From assembly GCA_905250075.1 (NCBI GenBank), contig CAJNOP010000278.1, positions 124,001 through 188,000 of the forward strand: a DNA stretch of 64,000 bases, read 5' to 3'. The notes below the pieces were generated by a model. It made no database searches. It saw only the letters and a program-made list of their open reading frames with translations, and was not told the DNA's origin. Position numbers and translations under genes: made by a program. Numbering within the stretch: position 1 is the stretch's first letter; each line of letters begins with the position of its first letter. The DNA comes from Rotaria sp. Silwood1 (lineage: Eukaryota; Rotifera; Eurotatoria; Philodinida; Philodinidae). Of the stretch, positions 25,785 through 37,833 are shown in pieces.

Positions 25785-26025
25785 CCATGTCGCAAATACC
25801 GAATCACTTTTAGCGGTAAACCGATGAAACCGGAAAAACCGACGGTTAACCGCGGTTTACTGTAAAAAAACCGGCGATTAACTGGTAAAACCGGTAAAAC
25901 CGACGGTTAACCGGTAAAACCGATAAAACCGACAGTTAACCGCGGTAAACCGCCGGTTTTAATAAATACTGCGGTTCAGCGATAATTTTACCGGTTAATT
26001 GTAGTTATCACAGAAGAGTCTTCGA
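25785..26025 (+). repeat. ACCGCGGT-rich block, copy 1
   Basis: In very AT-rich DNA this block is dense in AACCGCGGT/ACCGGTAAAACCG/GACGGTTAACCG words, many of them palindromic. It begins CTGCCCATGTCGCAAATACC and ends near GGTTAATTGTAGTTATCACAG. The same layout occurs in reverse orientation at 28590-28868. Confidence 0.75.
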
Positions 26026-27164
26026 TCTCAAGTGCTATGAAATTTCACCAATAATTACTCTATAATAAGATGTCTAGCTGTAGGTTTTGGTCGAAATAAT
26101 CTCCAAAATGGGAGAAGACTATTTAATTTTTCAATAATTATGAAATATGTGCTTTAGCTATGAACAATCTTAGATTAACTATGATTGTTGACATCAGGAC
26201 CAATGTTTATAAAGATATTATTGTCAACAGTAAAGCTTTAATCTATCATAATGAATATTTAAAAGGGAAAATTTATCTTTTTCGGTTATTTTACACATGT
26301 TTGTTACAACAAACAAAGAGAAGCTTACGTTAGCTAACAAAAAAGCAGAATTTAGTTAAGTATTTCTCAAAAGACAGGGAAGTCTTCAAAATTGAGTCAC
26401 TCATTTTACGAAGCCTCGTTCTAGCCACAAAGCATACTCGAACGATCTAAAATGTATGAACTTTTCGCTGACTGCTAAAAACAATTGAGACCATTGCTAG
26501 ATTGAGATCACCAAGATTATACGTCTGATCAAATGACGTTAGAGTAAACTTAAATCATTAAGAGTTTTGCAATAATTTTGAGTATTGAAACAATCAAGTA
26601 ATAAATTTCAATATTAATGTGGAAGTTTAGGCATTGAATAAGATAAATATAATATTCTTGATGTACAAGAAATTGGTGAGTCATCAACAAGTCAGCCATG
26701 TTCCAAAATTGTAAGTATTCTTATATGAATGAATGCATTATATACGAGTGAAGCAAGATTTATCAAGAGAAACTTTAATAATAATCGAGTAAAATATCAA
26801 AAGAAATACAAGTGGAAGTTAAATATCTGATCTATTCATTTAATAAACAAACTGAGTTTCATATAAGCAATTTTGCGATTGTACTTGTTTCAATAAATCA
26901 GTATCAATTGATGTGTTCTAGTCAGTTTCCTAATTCTTCCAAAATAAGTTTTAAAATATTACGAATATTTAAAAAACAGTGTTGATAGGTGGTTTATTAT
27001 CATTTCTGAATGTCAAGATACTTTGTTTGTTGTTATTTAATAGCGAAATATCTCTGGAAATTTGTTATGAATTCTGGTTGTCCATATTTTATCTCTAAAT
27101 TTTTGTATAATTTAGATATTGTTTTCCACATAATCACTTGGTCGTTTTATGCTTTTTTTTCTAG
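26026..27164. other. Intergenic or intronic; nothing firm
   Basis: AT-rich. An ATG followed by a donor-like GTAAGT occurs at 26699-26712 (ATGTTCCAAAATTGTAAGT) and could be a first exon of the gene whose later exons start at 27165, but nothing else supports it. Confidence 0.35.
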
Positions 27165-28465
27165 ATCTTCAATCGTTCTGATGGAGTTGAAATTGATATG
27201 ATGTCAATACAATGTTCTTTAAACAACGTCAATGATTATGTGAACAAGGCTGTCGATCTTGTCTTTAAAGATAGCAACGAATTGATTGCACTTGATCCTC
27301 GTAAGGGCTGCATCGATCAAGATCCACGTGTAAAAGCAATAAGACGTACAGTCATGACTTCAATTAATTAATACCTTCGTTTCCCTTTATGTTCTCAACA
27401 AAAATCTTTCAAAACAATCTAATAATGTCTCTCGGCTTTGCTATTAAGAAAAATTCCAGAAATTCTATTTCGAGCTTGCTGCATTACCCAGTTAAAAAAA
27501 TGCCTTAAAATTAGATTAAAATCGATTATTTTCAGATTAATAATCTATTATAATGGCACTATTATAATCTGATTAAAATCGGATTTTTCAGCATCAAAAG
27601 AAAAAATTATTCTGATTTTAACCTTTTTTATCTATCTTAATCGATTATCAAAATTTAATCTATTAAAACTGATTGCTAAATTTTTTTAATCGATTAAAAT
27701 AGATTAAAAAAGATTAAAATCAAAATAATTTTTTCTTTTGATGCTGAAAAATCTGATTTTAATCAGATTTTAATAGATTATAATCTGATTTTTAGGCGTT
27801 TTTTTTTACATGGGTAACTAGTGGATCTTTAGTATGCATTCGGACAGTTTAGATTGATCATGTGTTAACAATTTGCTTTTCATAAGTTCTCGTTTTATTT
27901 CAGTTTTTTCTTTATTTTATGCCAGATACATGACACATTTCGTGGGGATAGGTTGGGAATAAAACAATCAAAATTGACGATTATCTGTTCTCATCTTGAA
28001 GTTACATTGCAGGATTTTCATGCATGCTTTATAGGAAAAAAATTCTTCAATAAAATTAAAGTGTAAATAGCTCTACTTAATCTCTGAAAACTAGTGGAAA
28101 TATATAAATAACCTTAGGGAATGATATAGTTATATTTTTATCCTGGTTTTAATGTTTCTACTTCAAATATTTTCGTATCGGACTCTTTTTATATGGGGCT
28201 CAAGCTAAATATAAGCTTGATCATTCTGAAATAGAAGCTATTTGGCCTACTTTACATGGATGTTTGTTATTAAAACGACGCAATATCAAGAAAAAAGTTT
28301 TGAAGGATCCTCATCTTCGTACTCAAGGTAAGTTAATTATCTGTTTTAATATTTAATCATCAACGTCGAATACTTATCCATCTAGATAATTCATCGAACA
28401 TTGATTTACAATTACAACAACGTACAACAGTCGATATTGATGCCAATGGACAAGGACAAGCCTAA
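27165..28465 (+). CDS. 3' exons of an unrecognised protein
   Basis: Three exons can be joined: 27165-27300, 28205-28327 and 28386-28465. The first follows TTTTTTTTCTAG and ends at a GTAAGG donor. The last intron is 58 bp with GTAAGT and CATCTAG. Phases agree at both joins. The predicted tail reads NRSDGVEIDMMSIQCSLNNV, AVDLVFKDSNELIALDPP, YKLDHSEIEAIWPTLHGC, LLLKRRNIKKKVLKDPHL, ending VDIDANGQGQA and TAA. A polyadenylation signal AATAAA follows at 28529. No family is recognised; the sequence is charged and soluble-looking with no transmembrane segment. The 904-bp intron contains a foldback element (27484-27822). Reading on past the 27300 donor stays open to a TAA at 27364-27366, so an alternative, shorter end is possible. 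The 5' end is not defined. Confidence 0.5.
27484..27822. mobile_element. Foldback element, TTACCCA..TAAAAAAA ends, inside an intron
   Basis: The left end TTACCCAGTTAAAAAAATGC and the right end, reversed, TTACCCATGTAAAAAAAAAC are inverted copies. The interior is made of GATTAAAATC/GATTATAATC words that also pair across the centre (GCATCAAAAGAAAAAATTAT with ATAATTTTTTCTTTTGATGC). The element is about 340 bp with no coding potential and lies in the large intron of the gene at 27165-28465. Confidence 0.75.
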
Positions 28466-28589
28466 TCAAAGACATATTTTTGTTTATTTTTCATGTTTAC
28501 TGCTGTTTGTTTTTTTTACTTGTGTTGAAATAAAGCTGTAGTTGAAAGAATAAGTACGAAACTGAACTGTAGATTTTTATGAAAAGAGC

Positions 28590-28868
28590 AGTTATATGGT
28601 CGCAGTATCACAACTAAAGTACCGGTTAATCGTAAAAACACCAATGTTAAACCGCGGTTAACCAGAAAAAAAATAGCGGTTTACCGCGGTTTATCGGAAG
28701 AAACCGTCGGTTTACCGCGGTTTACCCCGGTTTACCTGAAGAAATCACCGGTTTACCGCGGTTTACCGGAAGAAACCGCCGGTTTACCGCGGTTTTGGGA
28801 GCCGGTAACCGGACCGGTAAAACCGCGGTAAACCGCCGGTTTTTTGCCGGTTCTCATCACATGGGTGT
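28590..28868 (-). repeat. ACCGCGGT-rich block, copy 2 (inverted relative to copy 1)
   Basis: Dense in GGTTTACCGCGGTTTACCGG. Read in reverse it starts ACACCCATGTGATGAGAACC and ends near GGTACTTTAGTTGTGATACTG, matching the start (CCCATGT..ACCG) and end (TTxTAGTTxTxATxC) of the block at 25785. It begins about 55 bases past the polyadenylation signal of the gene at 27165-28465. Confidence 0.75.
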
Positions 28869-30724
28869 TGATGCAAGAATTGATTTTCTCAGCAGGCATA
28901 ATTCTGATATAGTATGCAATAAAATCTAGAGTTTTCTTTATTTATGATAATAAAACTAAATCGAACAGAACTTATCTGGAAGCAAAAGTCTAGTATTCAA
29001 CTTAAACGCAAAAAGATTTCAAAGCAGAAAGAGAAAAACTTCTATGCTTTCATTTCACAAAAATGACGGAAAAAAACTGAAAAGATTTTTCCAACAGTCA
29101 AATAACAGCTAATTCTTTTTATCATAAAGCATAACAGGAAGAGAGGTGAATCAGTAACCCTTACAAGCGTAATATGATAGTAGATTTAAATGGCCGAATG
29201 ACATGCAAGCTATTCGAAAACTCTATAGACCTCATAGAATAGATTCATACATAACAGCAGGATTCTGAAACAGCAAAAAACTACGTTTTCATTGCTGAGA
29301 ATGAGCTGTTGTCGCCGATTTAATAAAAGCATAAGTTTTTCTGAAGATGCAGCCAAACAGAAAGAAACTAACTGATATATTGTCAATTAAGGCCTCCCTG
29401 AAAAATAGCTAAAGCAATATTTCGATATTATTCGAGATATATACAGAGGAGAGAAGAGTAATTTGCCGATCCAGAAAAACCTAATTGATGAGATTATTTT
29501 CAGGTGTCATAACTTATGCAATGTTCGCCCATTGCAGCCGGAGACACTATTGGTATATTTGAAATGTTACTCGTAGTACCGATAACAGTAAGGAATCGAG
29601 CTGTTTCTTGCTGACACTTGACAAATTTTTTCGGATGTCAGTTCAAAAATGGCGGATACCCGAAGAAAATTTTTTCATATGTTTGAAGGTGATCATCTCT
29701 TTTCTTTCGATGTACCAATTGACATGACCTACATTTTTCGCTCTAACCGTTGGCTTTGATGTCTATAAATAGACATTATTGAAACTATAAACTCGATCAT
29801 TTAATTTTACTGCTACTTTAATGTTATTGAACAGAACATCCGAAATAATCGCAATTCAAGAAGAGAGGTGAAGAAACAGAAATTTTCATAGACTATTTCA
29901 TCTTAAAGAGGCATAGGTTCGTCAAAAAGTTATGAGTTCGTAATATTCAGATTGCGAACAAACATATTTCGTCCGAATATGTTCAAATATAGACAAAACC
30001 GGACATAGCTTGCATTGACAATATTCGTAGTCTTCTGTAATAAGCCCAAATAGAATCTCACATTTCCCCACGAAGAAAAACTTTCTAAGTTGGAATACTT
30101 TAATATAATTTTCTTCCAAAACTAATCTCACTTTGATAATTTTTTGTAAATGTCGAAAAGAGGACGAAATAACTTCGATATGACTTTTATACATAGAAAT
30201 TCTACGAAAGTTTTACTTCTCCAAGTAACAATTCTAAAAATGGCGATTATGGTGTCTTGATCAAGGTTCGACGGATCTGAAATTCTGCAAGAGACTATTT
30301 TAAAAAATATTGTTAGAAAACATGTTGAAAGTCTTCCATCTGAAAGTATTTATGCAAGAGAATTGAAAACAGAAAAACTATTGTGTATTAGTTTTGACAA
30401 AAATCAATAAAAACTAAATACGCCATAGCTTTGATAAGCGTTTTAATATGCTGCAGTGTCTGCACAGTGTTTTCATCGAGTATAACTTTATCGTCATATA
30501 CCTTGTGCAGTCTCTTCAACATATCAAACACATTTATTTAACAGTTGAAAAATTGTTGAGATGGCACAGAAAAGTTGTATTTTAATACGTATATTGACTG
30601 GATGGATTAAATAGAAATACTGCAGGAACAGTTTTCTGTAGAACTTCTCCATATTTAGAGATATGTTTATATGCTCATGCCAGGTACGTGTTCTTTCTTA
30701 ACTACTGTCTCCTTGTAGATTGAA
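28869..30724. other. No gene seen
   Basis: AT-rich sequence upstream of the FG-GAP gene. A 90-codon minus frame at 29922-30194 resembles nothing. No clear core promoter could be assigned to the gene that follows. Confidence 0.4.
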
Positions 30725-33700
30725 ATGGCTTCTATGGATGATAACGTTAAATTGATCAAATACACCCCTCGTAGAGCGACTGTTTTCGACAACACAAACG
30801 AGGAGCTCAAAACAATTCTAAATGCCCAAAATGCAAGAAACGTTCAAAATGATATTCTCAATCGAATAAAAATTTATACGTTTCGACAGAATATGTATGA
30901 GTTTTTCTTTTTTATGTAAGATATCATCGTAGTTACTCTTTTCTAGGAAATTTTGTTACTGGTCAATGTTGGGTTTCATACCCAAACCTATCTTTGCGTT
31001 ACCTATGATTACAAGTATACTTACGATCATAGGCATACTGGTAGTTTGTTTTACCGCACCGAAATCTTCAAGTACGTAATTATTGCTTTGTATTTTTCGT
31101 ATTCAATACGATAAAAATCCATAGTTAATTCGGTTATGTTTTACCAGTCTTATGAGTTTTAGTTAAAAAACTTTGAATTGTGATAAAATATGTGATATCG
31201 ACATGTCAGAAGCAAATCATCAAGCAAGGACAGATCATAGACATTAAATTGCTTTACTTTTCCATTTTAAAGTAACAATGACGAATGCGAACCAATCGAG
31301 ATGATCATCACTGAAAGATCTAATGCTTTTTCCATGAGCCGGATCCTTTCATTTTACTTATTGGTAGTGACTATCGGTTAGAAAAGAATTTCAGAAAGAA
31401 TCTTCCCAGTACTACTTTGTTCTAAAGAAAACAGAATAAGAAGTTTCTCTAGAATATAGATTATTGCGTTTTCTATATTTTTTTTCCACACATCGATAAA
31501 ACAGAAATTTCACAATCTGATTTTTTACAAGTTGATGTTACACATTGGTACTTGTTGCAGAAAAATCAGTCTTACCGAATTCAATGCTCTTGAATCACTT
31601 TTTCTATTATTTTTGGTGGTATTCTTTCACATCTCTGAATGGAATCAGCACCTTATCCTGGATGCCTCTTTCTCTATCTCATCAACATATTTTTCGATAT
31701 AGTAGAAGCGCGAAAGAATAATAGAAAATACAGACGATTTTCTCATGGAACGTGACGAGAGTAGATACTTCTTCTTCACAGAACACATCTTTAAATTTTC
31801 TCACTTTATATTACTTCCAGACGAGAGTAAGTAGTATATGTTCCATTTATATCTTCTTTCGTTCTGCTAGTATGCTCTGATACAATCGCTTTACTTTTGT
31901 CTTTCTGTATGACTCATGCATGTTCTATGTCATATTTACCACTGAGTTCTCATATCTTTATCATATCCCAGCGAATTATTTTCGTTACCACGGTTCAAAA
32001 CACTAAAATTTTGTATATGCATTATAAAGCTGAGAAAAATATTTATCACTATTTGTGATTGAACAGATCGATATAAATCATTGATTGCTTACTGTACGAA
32101 AAGCAGTAGAAATAAATAGTTGCATGCTTGTCACTCAAAAACTATCGGTGAACATGCGTAGTCCATATGACGGAATTACTGACAAATACACTAATTATGA
32201 TAGGTCGTCTTCATGCATGATTAGTCAGTCAGTAGATTCACATTCGCACCTCGAGCGTCACAATTTTGTTCATTGTTATTCTCAAGCATTCGTAGAAGAC
32301 TTTGTTATATTTTGTTTGTTATTCAAAATTACTAATCCAAAATAGTGATCGGATCACTGAGAGCATTACACAACAGAACAGCTTCGATATCCGTTTGATT
32401 CTGAAACAGTGTGGCACAGCGCAGTTTTTGAACGAATTCTACAGTAAATCAGAAGATGAGAACAGACAAGTAGCTTGATTGATGAATTTCCATATTTAAC
32501 TTTATCTGAATTCGAAGAAACTAAGCAGAGTTCTTTTGAAAGATGATGATTATGAATTGTCTCTAAATAGAATCATATGATAACTACTGACAACATAAGA
32601 TAGTAATTGTGATAATTCAAAACAACCTAGGAAGAATAGTTCTACTGGAGCAAACAATCAGTCATCTCATTCTTTTTCATGTATCGTTTAGTTCCAAAGT
32701 GCGGTCTCAATTTCAAACCAACGGCTCAAAAGCCAATTGAATATAAGTATGGTCCACGATCTGTCGCCATCGGCGATTTTGACAATGACACCGTTTTGGA
32801 TATGGTTATTGCCAATCATATCGTGAACAAAATAGCTGTGTATTTAGGAAATGGTGATGGCAGCTTTAGAAATCCAACCATGTATTCAACAGGTTCCTAC
32901 TCTAATCCTTACATGGTTACAGTTGCTGATTTTAACAATGACAACCGATTGGATATTGCAGTAGCGAATTTCGGCACTAACAATATCGGTGTCTTTTATG
33001 GTTATGGAAATGGGTCTTTCTCAAGTCAGAGTAAGTTTTCAACAGGCTCATCTCGTCCAGTAGCAATTGTTACCGCCGATTTCAACAATGACTCACTACT
33101 TGATATTGCCACCGCCAATTATGGAACTCACAGTATTACCGTACTCTATAGAACTCACACTGGAAATTTTTCACTTTCAATTACGTATTCAACAGGTTAT
33201 GATTCTCTTCCATCCTCAATAGCTGCTGGAGATTTCAATAACGACAACTACTTAGACCTTGCCATCGCTAACTATGGCACCAACAATGTTGGCATACTTT
33301 TTGGAAATAGCAACAGAACTTTTGAAAAACAAATCACGTTTTCAACCGGATTAGGTTCTCATCCATATTCAATCGCTGTTGGCCATTTCAATGACGACGG
33401 ATTTGTCGACATAGCTATTACTAATTTCGGAACTCATGAAGTAGTTGTACTTTTGAACAACGGTAATAGAACTTTTGCTAATCAAGCCAATTATTTCATC
33501 AGTTCCGGTTCTCCATATGGAATCGGCATTGTAGACATCAACGAAGATAATCGATTAGACATCGTCATAACCAACAACGGCAATAAAACTGTAGGTATAC
33601 TTCTTGGATATGGAAACGGTGATTTTGAAAATCCGATTATGTATTCAACCGGCTCTTATTCTTCAGTTTCACTTGCAATAGGCGATCTGAACAGGGATCA

Positions 33701-36700
33701 TCGATTAGATATTGTCGTTGTCAACGATGATACTGCTAGCATAAGTATTCTTCTTGGCCAATATGAACTCTTTTTAAACGAAAAAAGATATTCAGCTGGT
33801 AATTGTTTATCTTCTCTAGCTGTTGCAGACTTCAATAACGACGCTCAACTAGATATCGTCGTCGCCAATTCTGGTAGCAATGATGTGAGTATCCTTCTTG
33901 GAAATGGAAATGGTTCTTTTGAAAATCAAACAAGGTATTCAGCCGGCACTCGTCCACTATCTGTAGTTGTTGGTGATTTCAACAACGACACTCGACTAGA
34001 TATCATTGTTGCCAATGCGGGTAGCAATGATGTGAGTGTCCTTCTTGGATATGGGAATGATTCTTTTGCAGAACAAACAAGGTATTCAGTTGGGAGAGAG
34101 CCAAGATCTGTAACAGTTGGCGATTTCAACACCGATACTCGACTAGATATCGTTGTTGCCAATTATTTCGGCGATGATGTGAGTGTCCTTCTTGGATATG
34201 GAAATGGTTCTTTTGCCAAAGAAAAACGATATTCGGTTGGCCCGTTTCAAACATTTGTCGCTGTTGGTGATTTCAATAGCGACAACCGACTAGATATCAT
34301 TGTCATCAATTACTATGACTATACGTTGACTGTTCTCCTTGGATATGAGAATGGTTCATTTGCAAACGAGACAAGCTATTCAGTTGGGAGATCGCCAATG
34401 TCTGTAGCTGTTGGTGATTTTAATAACGACCATCGACTAGATGTCGTTGTTGCCAATGCCGAAAGCGATGATGTGAGTGTCCTTCTTGGATATGGCAATG
34501 GTTCTTTTGCAGACGAAAAAAGATATTTGGTTGGCTCTACTCCAATATCTCTCACTGTTGGTGATTTCAATAGCGATAATCAACTAGATATCATTGTCGT
34601 CAACGAGGGTAGCAATGCTGTGAGTTTCCTTGTTGGATATGGGAATGGTTCTTTTGCAGAAGAAACAAGGTATTCAGTTGGCTTTAATCCAATATCTGTA
34701 GCTATTGGTGACTTCAACAACGACACTCGACTAGATATCGTTGTCACCAAGTGCACTGAAGATGTGACTCATGATGTGATTATCCTGCTGCAATATAACA
34801 GAGGAAGGATAGAATATAAAATGGCCTACGCATCTGGCGGTGGATCTAGCCTCAAATTTATAGTTGTTGGTGATTTGAATAATGACGCTTCTTTGGATAT
34901 CGTCTTGGCTAATTACGGTACTGGTAATCTAGGTGTCCTGTTTGGATATGGAAATGGTAATTTCGAAAATCAAATGATACTTAGTAATGGCTTGAATCCT
35001 CATCCGACTTCAATTACTATTGATGATTTTAACGGTGACAGTATAGTCGATATTGCTGTTGCTGACTATGATGGAATGTATGTAGATATGCTGCTTGGAA
35101 ACGGGAACAGATCATTTGAATCGCGAACAAGCAAAGGAATTAGTTTGGATTCACGTTTGTTAGCCATGGCTTCTGGGGATTTTAATAATGATAAACGATC
35201 GGATATAGTCATCATTTATGATGGAATGGATAAGGTAGATATCTTAGTTAGCTACAATCATTTTTTCTCAGCAGCAAAAAAATATTCAGTTGGCCATGAT
35301 CATAGATCTATTGCTACTGGTGATTTCAATAGCGACAATCGACTAGATATCGTTCTCCCCAATAATGTCGAGAATTATGTGAGCGTCATTCTTGGATATG
35401 AGGACGGTTCTTTTACAAAAGAAATAAGATATACAGTTGGGGAATGGCCACGATCTGTAGCTGTTGGGGATTTTAATAACGACAATCGACTAGATATCGT
35501 GGTCGCCAATTCCGCAGGCGCTGATGTGAGTGTCCTTCTTGGATATGGCAATGGTTCTTTTGCAAAACAAACGAGTTATTCGGTTGGAAACTGGCCACTA
35601 TCTGTAGCTGTTGGTGATTTCAATAACGACAACCGACCAGATATCGTTGTCGCCAATTCGAACAGTGATGATGTGAGTGTCCTTCTTGGATATGGCAATG
35701 GTTCTTTTGCAGACGAAAAAAGATATTTAGTTGGCTCTAATCCACAATCTGTAGCTGTTGGTGATTTCAACAACGACACGCGACTAGATATCGTTGTCGC
35801 CAATTGGGAAAGCGATAATGTGAGTGTCCTTCTTGGACATGGAAATGGTTCTTTTGCAAAACAAACAAGATATTCAGTTGGCTCTCATCCAACATCTGTC
35901 GCTGTTAGTGATGTCAATAACGATAATCGACTAGATATCATCGTTGTCAATTCATATAGCAATGATTTGACTGTTCTGCTTGGATATAAGAACGATTCTT
36001 TTCTAAAAGAAACAATATCCTTAGTTGGCTCTTTTCCATTTAATGTAGCTGTTGGTGATATCAATAAAGACGCTCGACTAGATCTTGTTGTCGCCAATGC
36101 TCATAGCAGTGATGTGAGTGTCCTTCTTGGATATGGGAACGGGTCTTTTGGAGAAGAAACAAGATATTCGGTTGACTCTCAAGCATTCTTTGTCGCTGTT
36201 GGTGATTTTAATAACGACAATCGACCAGATCTCGTTGTCACTGGTTGGTATAGCACATATGTGAGTGTCCTTCTTGGCTATCACCGTACAGCTCTTGCAA
36301 TACACAGAACACTCATTACTGGAAATGGTTCCAGACCACAGTCGTTAGTAATTGACGATTTTAACAACGATAATCTTATGGATATCGCTATTGCTAGTAC
36401 AGGCACCCACAATATCGGTATTTTTCTTGGATATGGCAATTTCTCTTTTACAAAGCAAGTAACATATTCAATTCAATCATCTTTATCGCCATGCTCTATA
36501 GCTGCGGGGGATTTCAACAATGATTTTCGACTAGATATCGCCCTTGTTAGTTGTGAATCGGATAAGGTTGGTGTTTTGCTTGGATATGGCAATGGTTCTT
36601 TTGGAAATGTAATGACCTATTCAACAAGTTCGTACTCGTCCCGATATTCTTTAGCTGTTGATGATATTAATAACGATACTATACAAGACATCATCATCGC

Positions 36701-36899
36701 AAATCATGACGACAACAGTCTAGGTGTATTTCTTGGATACGGTAACGGCTCATTTGCAAGTATTATCCTATTTCCGTTGGAGTACGGATCCAATCCATTC
36801 GCCATTGTCGTTGAGGACTTCAACAATGACAGAAAACTAGATATTGCTGTTGCAAATAATGGAACTGATAGTTTGAATATTCTCTTGCAGACTTGTTAG
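30725..36899 (+). CDS. Single-pass membrane protein with 28 FG-GAP/VCBS repeats (1500 aa)
   Basis: Exons 30725-30894, 30947-31071 and 32692-36899 join in phase (4503 nt). Introns are 52 bp (GTATGA..TTTCTAG) and 1620 bp (GTACGT..GTTTAG). An in-frame TAG three codons upstream supports the start. Residues 1-70 are polar; about 75-94 (ALPMITSILTIIGILVVCFT) form one transmembrane segment, so the protein is probably type II. The rest is 28 tandem repeats of 48-52 aa with the pattern YSxG..P.SVAVGDFNNDxRLDIVVAN..SxDVSxLLGYGNGSF. DFNNDxxLD is the calcium-binding loop of FG-GAP blades, as in integrin alpha propellers. Twenty-eight blades would make four seven-bladed propellers. Blades 8-14 and 18-24 form two similar short-unit blocks. 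Such repeat proteins are abundant in bdelloids and often suspected to be of bacterial origin. The ligand is unknown; adhesion or recognition outside the cell is inferred. Confidence 0.85.
31072..32691 (+). other. Large intron of the FG-GAP gene
   Basis: Bounded by TTCAA/GTACGT and GTATCGTTTAG/TTCC. It is about 30 times longer than the first intron. No inverted repeats or transposase were noticed inside; the frame at 32085-32345 has no support as an exon. Confidence 0.55.
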
Positions 36900-37239
36900 G
36901 CTTTTATCTCTTACTTTATATTTTTCTATTAATCTCTTGTTTGTAATTTTTCTAGATTTAGATAGAAGCTTTATTTAACCGTTCAAATGTTTCTCAGTTC
37001 GAAAGATTCATGGAGAAAGAGAGTATATTTGGCAGGTGGATGTGGTTGTGAGATTTAGGTGAAGAAAAGAAAAACGCTCGCAGCTACATTTCAATAGATT
37101 TATACAGTCTGTGAAGATATTTTAGTTCTACAAAAATTCTTTCTGAAGTCTTCTCTGAACTTCACAAATTCAAATATAAGATCAACGATAGTCGGAGAAA
37201 AACGTTTTTTTCTTGCATGCATACGTAACTCGATAATAT

Positions 37240-37441
37240 GGGTGTAGGTGTGTGCGTGTGTGCGTGTGTGCGTGTGTGCGTGTGGATGTAGATGTGGGTG
37301 TGAGGGCATAGGTGTTGGTATGGGTGTGGGTGTGGGTGTGAGTGTGAGTGTTCCCGTTATTAGTATATTCATACCCACACACACACTCACACCCACACAC
37401 CCACACCCACACCCCACACCCACACCCCACACCCACACCCT
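37240..37441. repeat. Head-to-head telomere-like tract, about 200 bp
   Basis: Plus strand 37240-37355 is G-rich (GTGTGCGTGTG repeats, then GTGGGTGTGGGTGTGGGTGTG). After a 20-bp gap (TTCCCGTTATTAGTATATTC) it becomes C-rich (ACCCACACACACACTCACAC, CCCACACCCACACCCCACAC). Units match degenerate TGTGGG. The order G-strand then C-strand is the same as at 263-356. It lies 340 bp downstream of the FG-GAP stop codon. Confidence 0.75.
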
Positions 37442-37833
37442 CTATATAAATAAAATAATTGATGAAAAAAATTGATTTAACACTTTTTGAAATCATGTTT
37501 CGTTAATCGCCTACTATCGTAATATTATAGGGTCTGTTGAAGATTTTCATAGTTTTATACGCTTTGTTTAAAGCTAATAAATATATTTTTGATTGGAGAC
37601 TTTTTATAAAAATGTATTAAATCGTTTTCATCCCCCGTACCTCAGATTGTTCTTCATGCCTTTTCGATGCTCAAAATAATTAGAGTATGATTTTTTTTAA
37701 CAGGAAACACATCGAAATAGTGTTGATACTATGTTAAAAACCGCATATATGCATTTATAAATGGAATACTCACTAGTATTAAGTAGTTGTTCAACATCTG
37801 ATATTTTCAAGTATTCTCTGTTATCAGTTTCAG
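37442..37833 (+). other. Mostly non-coding; one possible small exon
   Basis: After an acceptor-like TTTTTTTTAACAG near 37704 one frame reads ETHRNSVDTMLKTAYMHL and stops. It may belong with the fragments that follow, but no start or consistent joins were found. Confidence 0.25.

Noticed and set aside
33926-36305. Several minus-strand open frames across the FG-GAP exon
   Set aside because: They are antisense shadows of the tandem repeats and repeat the same wording; the plus-strand 1406-codon frame explains the region.
37100-37496. Open frames rich in Thr-His or Gly-Val across the TG/CA tract
   Set aside because: Low-complexity translations of telomere-like repeats.
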